Origin: Thermocatellispora tengchongensis
GTDB lineage: Bacteria; Actinomycetota; Actinomycetes; Streptosporangiales; Streptosporangiaceae
Length of the DNA: 64,000 nt
NCBI RefSeq assembly: GCF_014202315.1
Contig: NZ_JACHGN010000015.1
Span: forward strand, 186,001 to 250,000
Direction: 5' to 3'
The notes below the pieces were generated by a model. That model saw only the letters and a list, made by a program, of their open reading frames with translations. It was not told the DNA's origin and did not search any database. The position numbers were made by a program, and so were the translations under genes. Each line of letters opens with the position of its first letter. Within the stretch, counting starts at the first letter, position 1. This document shows positions 25,736-33,682 of this stretch, in pieces.

Positions 25736-27206
25736 TCACTCGGCGCTCTCCCCCGAGGGCGGATAGTCGAAAGTCCGGTGGCCGCGGAAGGTTTGCCCGG
25801 TGATCCGGTAGTCGTGCTCGGCTTCGCTGCCGGTGTGGTCGGGGCCGATGTCGACGACGTCGGCGGTCGACCAGACACCGTTGATCTTCTGCTTCACGAC
25901 GTAGCGGAACTCGTTGAAGTCCCAGACGGAGGACACGAACGTGTTGACCACGGTCAGCGAGCTGCGGCCCGTGGTCAGCGCGGGTGGGATGTCGACGCTC
26001 TGGTCCAGCCACCCATAGGTGCCGCCGAGCAGCGGTTTCCACTCCCCGGCCGGTACGCCGTTCACGCTGATGGAAGCACGTTGCAGCGGCACGTTGGCGT
26101 CCAGACGGCGGATCAGCCGCACCCCCGTGTTGGCCGGATCGACTTTGACGGTGAACCGGCTCGACCCACCCCGGCCGAACGCGCGCCCGTCGTCGGTGAC
26201 AGTGCGCGGCTGCAGCGCATGCCACGCCCCGACAGCGACGACCACCGCCACCGCCGGCAGCCCCACCAACAGAGCCACCCGCCGCCCGCGCCACCGACCG
26301 AAGCCCCGCCCCCCCCGCTCCACCCCAGGCACCGCCCGCTCCACGGCCGGCGCTGTCTGCTCTACCACCGGCTCCACCACGGGCACCGCCCGCTTGACGG
26401 AGGGTGCCGCCTGCTCCGCCGCGGGTGCTGCTTGTCCTACGCCCCGTTCCACCCGCTCTACGGCGGGTGGTGCCTGCTCCACGACCGGTGCCACCCGCTC
26501 TGTCGCCCGCACCGCCTGCTCTATGGCGGGTGGTACGGGCGACAGGACCGGTGCCGCCTGCTCCACCGCTCGCGTCGTCCGCTCCACTTCCGGCGACACC
26601 TGCCCTACCGCCGGTTCCGTCCGCTCCACCGCCGGCGCGATCGGCCCGATGGCCGGCAGCGTATGCGGCACGGTGGGCCCAACGGCCGCGGTCGGTTGGA
26701 TGGCCGACCGTGGTTGGGGTGCGGTCGGCCCGGCGGTCGAGCCCGGCGGTGGCGCGGTCGGCTCGACGGGCGGGCCCGGCTGCGGCGCGGTCGGTTCCGT
26801 GGTGCCGTTTGATCTCGCCGTTGTGGTCCTGTACAGCCCGGCCATGGCGGGCATTCGGGCGATCCGTACTCGCTCCCACGCCCGTTCCCAGGCCGGGAGT
26901 TGCTGCTCGGGCACGCGGCACGCCCGCAGGAACGCGACCATCACCGCCTTCTTGGGGAAACGCCGACCCGCCAGCATGTCGGCGCAGGTGGCCCGCGGCA
27001 GTCGGGGCCCGCCCGCTCGGTCGGCCCGTGCCTGTAACTCCCGCAGCGACGCGTCGGCGCGCGCGAACTGCTCGGCCAGCAGCTTCACCAGATCCTCATG
27101 GCAGGTCACCGCCTCCAGCGCCGGTCCACGCGCCTCCTCGGCGGCGAGATCGCCTTCGCCCTCTGCCCGGACCCCGTCTTGTCCAGCACTACGCGACCTC
27201 ATCATA
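25736..27206 (-). CDS. HTH-transmembrane-extracellular-domain protein, putative sugar sensor
   Basis: The protein has about 490 residues from the ATG at 27206 (27203 also possible). Residues ~30-115 are a Cro/XRE-like HTH of the actinobacterial type (DLVKLLAEQF, PRATCADMLAGRRFPKKAVM, FLRACRVPEQQLPAWERAW). About 170 residues of Ala/Pro/Glu/Val-rich imperfect repeats follow (units like APAVEQAAP, PPAVERVE). One membrane helix (VALLVGLPAVAVVVAVGAW) comes next. The C-terminal ~140 residues are beta-rich, with FTVKVDPANTGVRLIRRLD and ASISVNGVPAGEWKPLL, resembling the carbohydrate-binding end of DUF2961 proteins. The layout fits a one-component membrane sensor that binds a glycan outside and DNA inside. 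That role is inferred. Confidence 0.7.
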
Positions 27207-27439
27207 CCTGAAAGTGTACGAGCCATTACCGACAGTGTCCGAGCCTGGCCGCGAGTGGACGGATCGGCCGAGTCCGTCCGCGTCCGTCCGCGAGCCTGTT
27301 GGACACCCCGGCCGCGCGGCTTTGCTGATGCTCGCGGCGGAAACCGGGTGAGGCGCCCGGCACGCCACGACCAGGGGCGATCGTGCGGCGATCCCGTACG
27401 CGGCCCCGGCCCAGGTAACTCACGAAACGGAGTAGCACC

Positions 27440-27826
27440 ATGCGCGAGCAGAACGACAAGGCCACCCGTACGACCCTCCGCCGGGGAGCGCTCGCCGCGC
27501 TCGGCGCCACCGCCACGCTGGTCCTGGCGGCCGGCATGGCCGGCGCGGCCACGGCGCAGGAGTCGGCCAGGGCGGGGTGCCCGTCCGGGCACGTGTGCAT
27601 CTACCCGGACAACACCCCGAACGGCACCCCGGACACGTACTACAGGTACGGGTCCTACAACCTGGAGAACGTGTTCGGGACCCGCCTCATCGTCAACAAC
27701 CAGACAGGCGGCGCGGGCTTCCGGCTCTGCACCTCCTACGGCGGTCAGAACTGCGGTCCGCGCAAGGGCCCCGGCAGCTACCACGAGAACCTGTCGCCGA
27801 TCAACTCCATCCTGCTTGAGCCGTAA
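27440..27826 (+). CDS. Secreted peptidase inhibitor family I36 protein
   Basis: The protein has 128 residues. A long actinobacterial signal peptide (ending ...LVLAAGMAGAATAQE) is followed by a ~85-residue cysteine-containing domain beginning CPSGHVCIYPDN and continuing with TYYRYGSYNLENVFGT, NNQTGGAGFRLCTSYGG and QNC. This is the crystallin-like I36 fold of the Streptomyces metalloprotease inhibitor SMPI, though most relatives are uncharacterised small secreted proteins. Four cysteines could form two disulphides. It stands alone, with its own ribosome site (ACGGAG) and a strong terminator after it. Confidence 0.85.
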   Translation: MREQNDKATRTTLRRGALAALGATATLVLAAGMAGAATAQESARAGCPSGHVCIYPDNTPNGTPDTYYRYGSYNLENVFGTRLIVNNQTGGAGFRLCTSYGGQNCGPRKGPGSYHENLSPINSILLEP

Positions 27827-27844
27827 CCGCCCTGCCGGATGAGC

Positions 27845-27884
27845 GACCGCCCTGGCCGGACCGCAGCAGGTCCGGTCCGGGCGG
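27845..27884. terminator. Hairpin after the I36 gene
   Basis: Seventeen-base arms beginning ACCGCCC and ending GGGCGGT pair with two imperfect positions around a 6-base loop, 18 bases after the I36 stop. A short CCTTA tail follows. Confidence 0.65.
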
Positions 27885-28070
27885 TTCCTTATGTCCGGTC
27901 GGGGTGAGTGTGTCGGTGTCGAGGTGGTAGAGCGCATTGAGGAGCGGCCAGGCCAGGACGGCCATCTCGGCGGGAGGCGCGGGGCAGCCGCGCTGCAGCC
28001 AGTCGGTGGCCACGCCGAGGAGGGCGCCGGCGGTGAACGCGGCCGGGACGTCAAGCAGCAGGTCTTCGTG
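27885..28070 (-). pseudogene. TetR regulator C-terminal remnant
   Basis: The minus strand reads EDLLLDVPAAFTAGALLGVA, then TDWLQRGCPAPPAEMAVLAW and PLLNALYHLDT. The F.AGALLGV..DWL.RG.P....E.A....PLL pattern is the last helix pair of a common TetR ligand domain. No HTH lies upstream; that DNA instead holds a short plus-strand hydrophobic frame at 28159-28320. The rest of 27827-28320 carries no intact gene. Confidence 0.5.
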
Positions 28071-28194
28071 CTCGCCGTGCCGATCGTGAACGTGCCGGCC
28101 GCGATCGAGGCCCACGCTCCGCGCACCCCCGTGCCGAGCGCGGTCACCCGCGCTGGGAATGGGCACCGTGCCCGGCGTGCCGGCTCCCCGCCGG

Positions 28195-28320
28195 ATGCGG
28201 CGGGCGTTGCTCGTGCTGCTGATCGCCCTGCTCGTGGTGTTCCTCGTCCTCGATCCGGTGGCCATCTTGGTGCGGAGCCTGGCCGCCCCCACCCCGGCAG
28301 AGCATGATCGGTCTCCGCGC
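28195..28320 (+). other. Possible truncated small membrane protein
   Basis: From an ATG at 28195 the plus strand reads RRALLVLLIALLVVFLVLDP, then AILVRSLAAPTPAEHD. This is a plausible membrane anchor, but the frame then runs antisense through the HAAS-domain gene without a proper end. It may be a truncated small gene or chance. Low confidence. Confidence 0.2.
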
Positions 28321-29043
28321 TCAGCGCAGACGGCGCAGCATCAGCCAGAGGGCCCCCAGCGCGGCCAGCGCCCCGATCGCGGCCCCCGTCCAGAAATGGG
28401 CGCCCTTGATGGGCGTGACGGCGGTCAGGACCACCCCCACACCCGCCACCACCGCCGCGATGACGGCGAACAGCGCCGCGGCCAGCGCGTAGAAGCGCCG
28501 GCTGAGGAACATCCGGGCCGCGGGTGCGGGCGGTGGGGCGGTGATCTCGGCGGCCGGTCCCACACTGGCGGCGGCGGGGCGCTTGAAGTACTCATAGTGC
28601 ACCCAGGAACCGCACGGCTCCCAGCCGTCGGGGGCCAGCCGCTCGGCCAGCGCGCGCCGGCCCTCACGGCCCACGACCTCGCGCCGGTACTCCCAGCGCT
28701 GGGGACGCTCCGCATCGCGCCGGCTGACGAACATGCCCCGTTTGTCGACGGTCTCGACCTCCCAGCCCTGCGCGCCGAACTCGTTCAGCCGCTGCTCGTC
28801 GATGAAGATGTCGGCCGTCCACACCCACCGGCCGCCCTCGGAGGCGGACTCGGCGGACTCGGCGGGCGCCGCGCCCGCGCCGAGCGTGCGGGCGAAGGCC
28901 GCGGCCGGGCCGAACTCCTCTTCCGGCGCGGTGCCGCTCTCCGCCACGTACGCCGCCAGGTCGCCGACCGTGGCGTCCACCCGCTCCCGCGGAACCCCGG
29001 CCTCGCGCAGCAGCCGGGCCAGTTCGTCGAAGTAGTCGCTCAT
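28321..29043 (-). CDS. HAAS-type/DUF2812-like membrane protein, PadR partner
   Basis: The protein has 240 residues from the ATG at 29043, which overlaps the padR stop by four bases. Residues 1-50 (YFDELARLLREAGVPRERVDATVGDLAAYV) look like the helical HAAS domain that often follows PadR. Residues ~70-160 (WTADIFIDEQRLNEFGAQGWEVETVDKRGMF.. and later WVHYEYFKR) resemble DUF2812. Two C-terminal membrane helices follow. Such PadR/HAAS pairs act as ligand-responsive membrane modules whose target is usually a neighbouring gene, here probably the CPBP protease gene upstream in the same operon. The signal is unknown. Confidence 0.7.
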   Translation of the reverse strand: MSDYFDELARLLREAGVPRERVDATVGDLAAYVAESGTAPEEEFGPAAAFARTLGAGAAPAESAESASEGGRWVWTADIFIDEQRLNEFGAQGWEVETVDKRGMFVSRRDAERPQRWEYRREVVGREGRRALAERLAPDGWEPCGSWVHYEYFKRPAAASVGPAAEITAPPPAPAARMFLSRRFYALAAALFAVIAAVVAGVGVVLTAVTPIKGAHFWTGAAIGALAALGALWLMLRRLR

Positions 29044-29378
29044 CCCGTCTTTCCCTTGGTGAGCACGGCACGTACGGAATCCGCGAAGGCCAGCCACAGC
29101 TCGCCCTGCTCGCGCAGCGTCTCGTGGCCCTGATCGGTGAGGCGGTAGTAGCGGCGGCCAGGACCGCGTTCGGTGACCCGGAACTCGGCGGCCAGCAGGC
29201 CCGCCTCCTCCAGCCGGTTCAGCACCGGGTACAGAGTGCCGCCCTTGATCTGGCCAAGCCCGGCCTCGGCCAGCGTCTTGGATATCTCATAGCCGTAGCT
29301 CTCGCCCTCGGCCAGGCCGGCGAGCACCAGCAGATCGAGGACGCCCTTGAGCCAGTTCGCGCGTCGGTCGGTCGCCAT
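29040..29378 (-). CDS. PadR family transcriptional regulator
   Basis: The protein has 112 residues and is typical of the short PadR-s2 type. NWLKGVLDLLVLAGLAEGESYGYEI begins the winged helix, IKGGTLYPVLNRLEEAGLL forms the recognition helix and turn, and RRYYRLTDQGHETL forms the wing, followed by a C-terminal dimer helix. The start lies four bases after the CPBP-protease stop, and the stop overlaps the next gene, so the three genes form one transcript. It is expected to repress its own operon. Confidence 0.92.
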   Translation of the reverse strand: MATDRRANWLKGVLDLLVLAGLAEGESYGYEISKTLAEAGLGQIKGGTLYPVLNRLEEAGLLAAEFRVTERGPGRRYYRLTDQGHETLREQGELWLAFADSVRAVLTKGKTG

Positions 29379-29382
29379 GACC

Positions 29383-30141
29383 TCATCCTGGCACGGTAGC
29401 GGTCCTACCTATGCCGTCAGGCCGACTACGCGGGACGAGCAGTAGCCCGCGTACATCGGCCAGGATGTGCAGCACGATGGGCAGCAGCAGGCTCCCGGTC
29501 TGCAGGTACAGCACCGTGAACGAGAACCCCAGCAGCGTCACCAGGGCCATGCCGCGCCACCCCTGGTACAGGTGCCCGGCGACGAACACGGCCAGGGCGA
29601 GGGCGGCGGCCACCGGGACGGGCAGCCCGAGCAGGCGCGTGCCGAGGGCGATGAGCAGGCCGCGGTAGACGATCTCCTCACAGATCCCCGCGGTGACGGC
29701 AACGGCCAGGGCGAGGCGGCGCTCGGCGGGCGTGCGCGGCAGCAGCGCCCGGTACGCCGCCTGGCCCGGCAGGGCCACCCCGGCTCGCGCCATCCGCCGC
29801 GCGACCAGCGCGAGCGGCACCGCGACCACGGCGAACCCGGTCAGCATCCCGGCCGTGGTGGACAGGTCGGCGGGCAGGGCGAGCCCGGCCGCCGCGGGCC
29901 CGATGCCGGGCGACAGCACCACGACCAGCAGGGCGGCGGCGGCTAGCGTCCACCACTCGGCCAGGTACCACGCGTACGCCCGCGTCAGCGCGTTCGGATC
30001 GCGGTCGCGCTCGCGCAGCAACCGGGCGTAGGAGCGCCGGCCGAGCAGCGGGCACACGACGGCGAGATAGGCCGCCAGCACGGCGGCAAGCAGTGTTGTC
30101 AGCACGAGATAGAGGGTAAACCGAGCTAGGTAGGAATACAA
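29383..30141 (-). CDS. CPBP family intramembrane glutamic endopeptidase
   Basis: The protein has 252 residues with about seven or eight membrane helices. Motif 1 is AGICEEIVYRGLLI (catalytic EExxxR), motif 2 lies in AVFVAGHLYQGWRGM (F..H) and motif 3 in LLLPIVLHILADVRGL (H..xD/N). The order and spacing match the ABI/Rce1/CPBP protease family, members of which are used in bacteriocin self-immunity or membrane-protein processing. It is the first gene of the CPBP-padR-HAAS operon. An inverted repeat (CCAGAA-CA-TTCTGG, 30156-30169) just upstream may be an operator. Confidence 0.88.
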   Translation of the reverse strand: MYSYLARFTLYLVLTTLLAAVLAAYLAVVCPLLGRRSYARLLRERDRDPNALTRAYAWYLAEWWTLAAAALLVVVLSPGIGPAAAGLALPADLSTTAGMLTGFAVVAVPLALVARRMARAGVALPGQAAYRALLPRTPAERRLALAVAVTAGICEEIVYRGLLIALGTRLLGLPVPVAAALALAVFVAGHLYQGWRGMALVTLLGFSFTVLYLQTGSLLLPIVLHILADVRGLLLVPRSRPDGIGRTATVPG

Positions 30142-30525
30142 GCTATGTAGTCGGACCAGAACATTCTGGGCGTAGGAGGGGTCCCGTCAGAAATCGCCCA
30201 ACACCCCACGACTCATCTCTGACCTGTGGGTGCGATGGGCCCTGAGCGCCGCGGTTCGAGCCGTTCGTCGCGCTCACCCAGCAGGCGGCCGTCCCGGACC
30301 TGTCCGACGGCTACGAGGCCCACCCCAGATGTAGCGGGCAGATCGCGATTCGCTCTGGCCGATGGCCGCCAGGACGGTCGTACGGACGGCGCGGCGCCGG
30401 CCGACCGTGGTGCCGGTGGCTGGGGCCCAGAGGGCTGGTCTTCACCGAGGACAAGACCGTATCGTCCAATTGCTGGGCTTCCGCATCCGCCGCTAACGAC
30501 CCGTGTCGATCGCTAGTCTGTCAGC
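30142..30525. promoter_or_regulatory. Intergenic region with an inverted repeat
   Basis: CCAGAA-CA-TTCTGG at 30156-30169 lies 15 bases before the CPBP start and could be the PadR operator. The remaining ~340 bases hold no supported gene. A short plus-strand stretch (FEPFVALTQQAAVPDLSDGY) near 30255 looks coding-like but has no start, no continuation and no recognisable family. Confidence 0.35.
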
Positions 30526-30918
30526 ATGACGGCTGAACTGCCCGCCTATGACCCTGCTTACGACGACGAAGCGCCGCCGCCGCAGGATGAAGGGCCCTGG
30601 CTGCGGCCCATCGCCTGGTGGGTGGCCACGGTGTTCCTGGGCGGATTCGCGATCTTCGAAGGCGTCACGAACGGTGTGCTGACGATCATCGCCGCCCTGC
30701 TGTTCTTCGCCCTGCCCGACGCCGCCACCCGCTTCGGCGGCGTCGGCCCGGGCCACAGGTGGTACGGCGCGGTGCACCGGGTGTGGATCCCGCTCGTCAT
30801 CGTCATCGGCTACTCCCTGGGACCCATCGTGTTCCCGCCGATCTTCACCGCCGGGCTGGCCTGGCTCGCCCGGATCGCGCTGGACCGCGCCCTGGGCCGC
30901 GGCTACGGCGCCGCCTGA
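30526..30918 (+). CDS. Small multispan membrane protein
   Basis: The protein has 130 residues. The first 25 are acidic and proline-rich (AYDPAYDDEAPPPQDEGP) and cytoplasmic or flexible. Three or four membrane helices follow (PIAWWVATVFLGGFAIFEGV, VLTIIAALLFFALPDAA, WIPLVIVIGYSLGPIVFPPI), and the protein ends in a short basic tail. I do not recognise a family. The start and codon bias are good, and GCGATGC..GCATCGC after the stop may form a terminator. Confidence 0.65.
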   Translation: MTAELPAYDPAYDDEAPPPQDEGPWLRPIAWWVATVFLGGFAIFEGVTNGVLTIIAALLFFALPDAATRFGGVGPGHRWYGAVHRVWIPLVIVIGYSLGPIVFPPIFTAGLAWLARIALDRALGRGYGAA

Positions 30919-30972
30919 CGGACGGGGGCGATGCGGAACGGCATCGCGAAGCCGAGCCGGGCCGGGCCCCTT

Positions 30973-31452
30973 CTAACCGCAGTGCTTCCACTCGCCGTCC
31001 GGCGTACCCCCGTGCACGGCGGGCTTGGAGCCGATCCGCACCGCCCCCGCGAACCGCACGCACAGGCCGTCGGCGGGCGCGTACACCGGGCCCGCGAACC
31101 ACTTGTAGCGCGGGCTGCCGTCGGCCACCCCCGTGTCGGGGCCGTCGTACTCCTTGTTGCCGTTCCTGTCCACGAACAGCTCGACGTACAGGTAGCTCGT
31201 CCGGCCGATGTAGGAGCGCGCCACCCGGGCGATGGCGCATTTCCTGTGGGCCGTACGGCTGTGGTAGAGCGTGACGGTGCCGTGCGCCTCCCCGCCCTTC
31301 GCCCCTTCCACGAGGGGATAGGTGGCCACCTTGCGATAGGAGTTCCCGCAGGACCCCTGGGGAAGCGCCTGCGCGGGCGCGGAGGGCGCCAGTGTCAGGG
31401 CGGCCACGGCGGCCAGGGTCATGCCGGCGGCGGCCCAACGAGTGATCTTCAC
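30973..31452 (-). CDS. Secreted protein of unknown function
   Basis: The protein has 159 residues with a clear signal peptide (TRWAAAGMTLAAVAALTLAPSAPAQA). The mature part has four cysteines and a beta-rich look (SCGNSYRKVATYPLVEG, GTVTLYHSRTAHRKCAIARV, SYLYVELFVDRNGN, GLCVRFAGAVRIG). Similar small secreted proteins are common in Streptomyces and Nonomuraea but have no known role. It has its own transcript between convergent and tandem neighbours. Confidence 0.7.
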   Translation of the reverse strand: MKITRWAAAGMTLAAVAALTLAPSAPAQALPQGSCGNSYRKVATYPLVEGAKGGEAHGTVTLYHSRTAHRKCAIARVARSYIGRTSYLYVELFVDRNGNKEYDGPDTGVADGSPRYKWFAGPVYAPADGLCVRFAGAVRIGSKPAVHGGTPDGEWKHCG

Positions 31453-31537
31453 GGTGCCTGCCCGAGCGCTCGGGGGGATGATGTGGGCGGGATCACGCTA
31501 ACACGGCCCCGTGGTGCGCTCCGGTGGGGAGCGACGT

Positions 31538-31568
31538 GAGGGCGGGCCCAGGCCCGCGGCCCGCCCTC
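31538..31568. terminator. Hairpin after the 5'-nucleotidase gene
   Basis: GAGGGCGGGCC and GGCCCGCCCTC form a perfect 11-bp stem around a 9-base loop, 11 bases beyond the nucleotidase stop (minus strand). Confidence 0.65.
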
Positions 31569-31579
31569 GGTCATGAGTG

Positions 31580-33409
31580 CTATCGGCTTTCGGAGATCGG
31601 GGTGGCGCGGCCGAGGGCCGGAGGCCGCACCGGGGACGTCTTCTCCATGTAGCGCCACACCGCGTCGCCGCCGTTGAAGAGGCTGCGGTCCTGCTTGGTC
31701 GCCTCGAACAGGGCGGTGAAGCCGGGGGTGGCGTTCTTGGCGAAGAAGTTGTTGGCCAGGGTCGCGATCCGGTACTTCGCGTGCGGCGAGACCGGCCGTG
31801 CGCCGATCCTGATGGCGCCCGGGTCGATACGCCGGCCGACCGGCTTGCTCGGGTCGTAGGTGTAGCGGACGTTGCCCGAGACCGCCATGTGCCGGTACTT
31901 CACCGAGCCGTCGGCGGCCTGCTGCCACTGGCTCTCCAGCAGCGCGTCGAGCTGCGCGCCGGTGATGTCGCCCCGGACGATGCCGACGCCGATGCCGGAG
32001 TCGTAGACGAGGCCCACGGCGACCTCGGGGAACAGCACGCGCCCCGGCGCGTCGGCGGGGTTGGCCGGGTCGGGGGCGTGCTTGATGTCGCGGCGGAGGA
32101 TGCCCGGCATCGCGACCGCGAGGTCGGCTCGGCCGTCGCGGTTGGCCGCCCACAGGAACGCGTCGGCGGTCAGGTTGAGCAGGGGCGACTCGGCGCTGTC
32201 GTCGGCCGACCGGGGCAGGTCGGCGGTCACGGTCGCCACCTGGGTGTTGCCGCGGGCCGCCATCTGCTGCCGCCAGTACGCCGCGATCCGGAGCGTCTCC
32301 GCGTCGGGCGTCACGTCCTTGGTGTTGGCGTGGTTGACCGAGGTGGTCCGGTCGCGCAGCACCTCGCCGGTACGCGGGTCGAGCTGGAGGTTGATCTCGT
32401 TGATCAGCCGGCCGTGGTTGGCCGCCTCCACGACGGGCCGGGGGTTGCCGGCCGGATCGGGGAGCATGCAGTTGACCAGGGCGTGCCAGTGCCCGGTGAC
32501 GACGGCGTCGACCTCCGGGCTGATGCGCGCGTTGAACTCCGCGGCGGGCCCGAACGGGTTGACGCACTCGTTGTAGCCCGCGCCCGACTGCTGGGAGAAA
32601 CCCTCGTGGATGACCGCGACGATGGCCCGTACGCCCTGCCGGCGCAGGACCTCGGCGTACTTGTTGACCGTGTCGGCCTCGTCGAGGAAGTCGAAGCCCT
32701 TCGGGGTGTACGACATCTGCTCCTGGGTGAGCAGCTTGGTGCTGGCGAACACGAACCCGACGGGGAGCTTGCGGCCGTCGCCGGCGTCGACGTACTCGAT
32801 GCGGTACGGCGGCAGCGCCGGCTTGCCGGTGTGCTCGTCCACGATGTTGCCGGAGTGGTAGTCGTAGTCCGCGCCGTGGAAGCGCCGGCCGGTGGAGTCG
32901 GTGAAGCACAGGTCGTCGTCGGGGCGTCCCTCGCAGGTCCCGTCCATCATGTGGCGCAGGAACGCGTACCCGCGGTCCAGCTCGTGGTTGCCGACGGTCG
33001 AGAAGTCGAGCCCGAGGTGGTTCAGGTACTCGATGGTGGGCTCGTTCCAGAACCACGCGGTCTCGTTCGGCCAGCCGCTGAAGTCGTCGCCGACGGAGAA
33101 GAGGATCGAGTTCGGCTTGCCCTCGCGGATCTGCTTGATGTGGGTGGTCAGGTACGCGCCGCCGCCCACCTGCTTGGCGGGTTCCCCGCTCCGCGCCCCG
33201 GGCACGGTGGTGGTGTACTCGCCGAAGTAGCCGTGCAGGTCGGTGATCGACACCAACTGCACCGGCACCGGCTCGCCGGAGGTCGCGGCCGACGCCCCCG
33301 GCGCGGCGGCGAAGGACAGGACAGAGGTGGCGAGGGCCGCCGTGACCATGGCGGAACGTCTCCAGCGCCGGACCGGGCCGGCGCGGAACGTCCGTGGTGC
33401 GTTGCGCAT
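31580..33409 (-). CDS. Secreted bifunctional metallophosphatase/5'-nucleotidase (UshA-like)
   Basis: The protein has 609 residues with a signal peptide (MVTAALATSVLSFAAAPGASAA, ~residues 20-41). The calcineurin-type metallophosphatase motifs occur in order: SITDLHGYFGE, FSVGDDFSGWP, TVGNHELDRGY, AIVAVIHEG and AVVTGHWHALV. The C-terminal 5_nucleotid_C domain (ADAFLWAANRDGRADLAVAMPG, DITGAQLDALLESQWQ) is complete. It would hydrolyse nucleotides, UDP-sugars or other phosphomonoesters outside the membrane to recover phosphate and nucleosides. It lies downstream of the long sugar/phosphoester operon on the same strand but has its own promoter gap of ~270 bases. Confidence 0.9.
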   Translation of the reverse strand: MRNAPRTFRAGPVRRWRRSAMVTAALATSVLSFAAAPGASAATSGEPVPVQLVSITDLHGYFGEYTTTVPGARSGEPAKQVGGGAYLTTHIKQIREGKPNSILFSVGDDFSGWPNETAWFWNEPTIEYLNHLGLDFSTVGNHELDRGYAFLRHMMDGTCEGRPDDDLCFTDSTGRRFHGADYDYHSGNIVDEHTGKPALPPYRIEYVDAGDGRKLPVGFVFASTKLLTQEQMSYTPKGFDFLDEADTVNKYAEVLRRQGVRAIVAVIHEGFSQQSGAGYNECVNPFGPAAEFNARISPEVDAVVTGHWHALVNCMLPDPAGNPRPVVEAANHGRLINEINLQLDPRTGEVLRDRTTSVNHANTKDVTPDAETLRIAAYWRQQMAARGNTQVATVTADLPRSADDSAESPLLNLTADAFLWAANRDGRADLAVAMPGILRRDIKHAPDPANPADAPGRVLFPEVAVGLVYDSGIGVGIVRGDITGAQLDALLESQWQQAADGSVKYRHMAVSGNVRYTYDPSKPVGRRIDPGAIRIGARPVSPHAKYRIATLANNFFAKNATPGFTALFEATKQDRSLFNGGDAVWRYMEKTSPVRPPALGRATPISESR

Positions 33410-33625
33410 GTAGCTGTGGCTCCAGAGGTGAAGCGGATCTTGCTCCCGCGAGCCTGCCAGCCGCCACCGAACGGCCCATGAACAACGGGCGGGATTCCGC
33501 TGATCGCAGGTTTACTGACTTGCCACTCCCGCCCCACGGGCATCATGGGCATGTTCTCCTACTTGATCTCCTGACCCTTTCGGTGGGACGGGGCAGGGTC
33601 CACGGCACGCTTGATCGCGCTTTTC

Positions 33626-33648
33626 GGTCCGGCCGGATCTGCCGGACC
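33626..33648. terminator. Hairpin at the end of the long sugar operon
   Basis: GGTCCGGC and GCCGGACC form a perfect 8-bp stem around a 7-base loop, 34 bases beyond the stop of the last operon gene (minus strand, stop at 33683). Confidence 0.5.
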
Positions 33649-33682
33649 CGGCCCCGTGCGTGCCGAAGCCTGGTGGCGGGGG

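Noticed and set aside
26404-27351. Pro/Ala-rich plus-strand frame
   Set aside because: Produced by the repeat linker of the minus-strand HTH-membrane protein.
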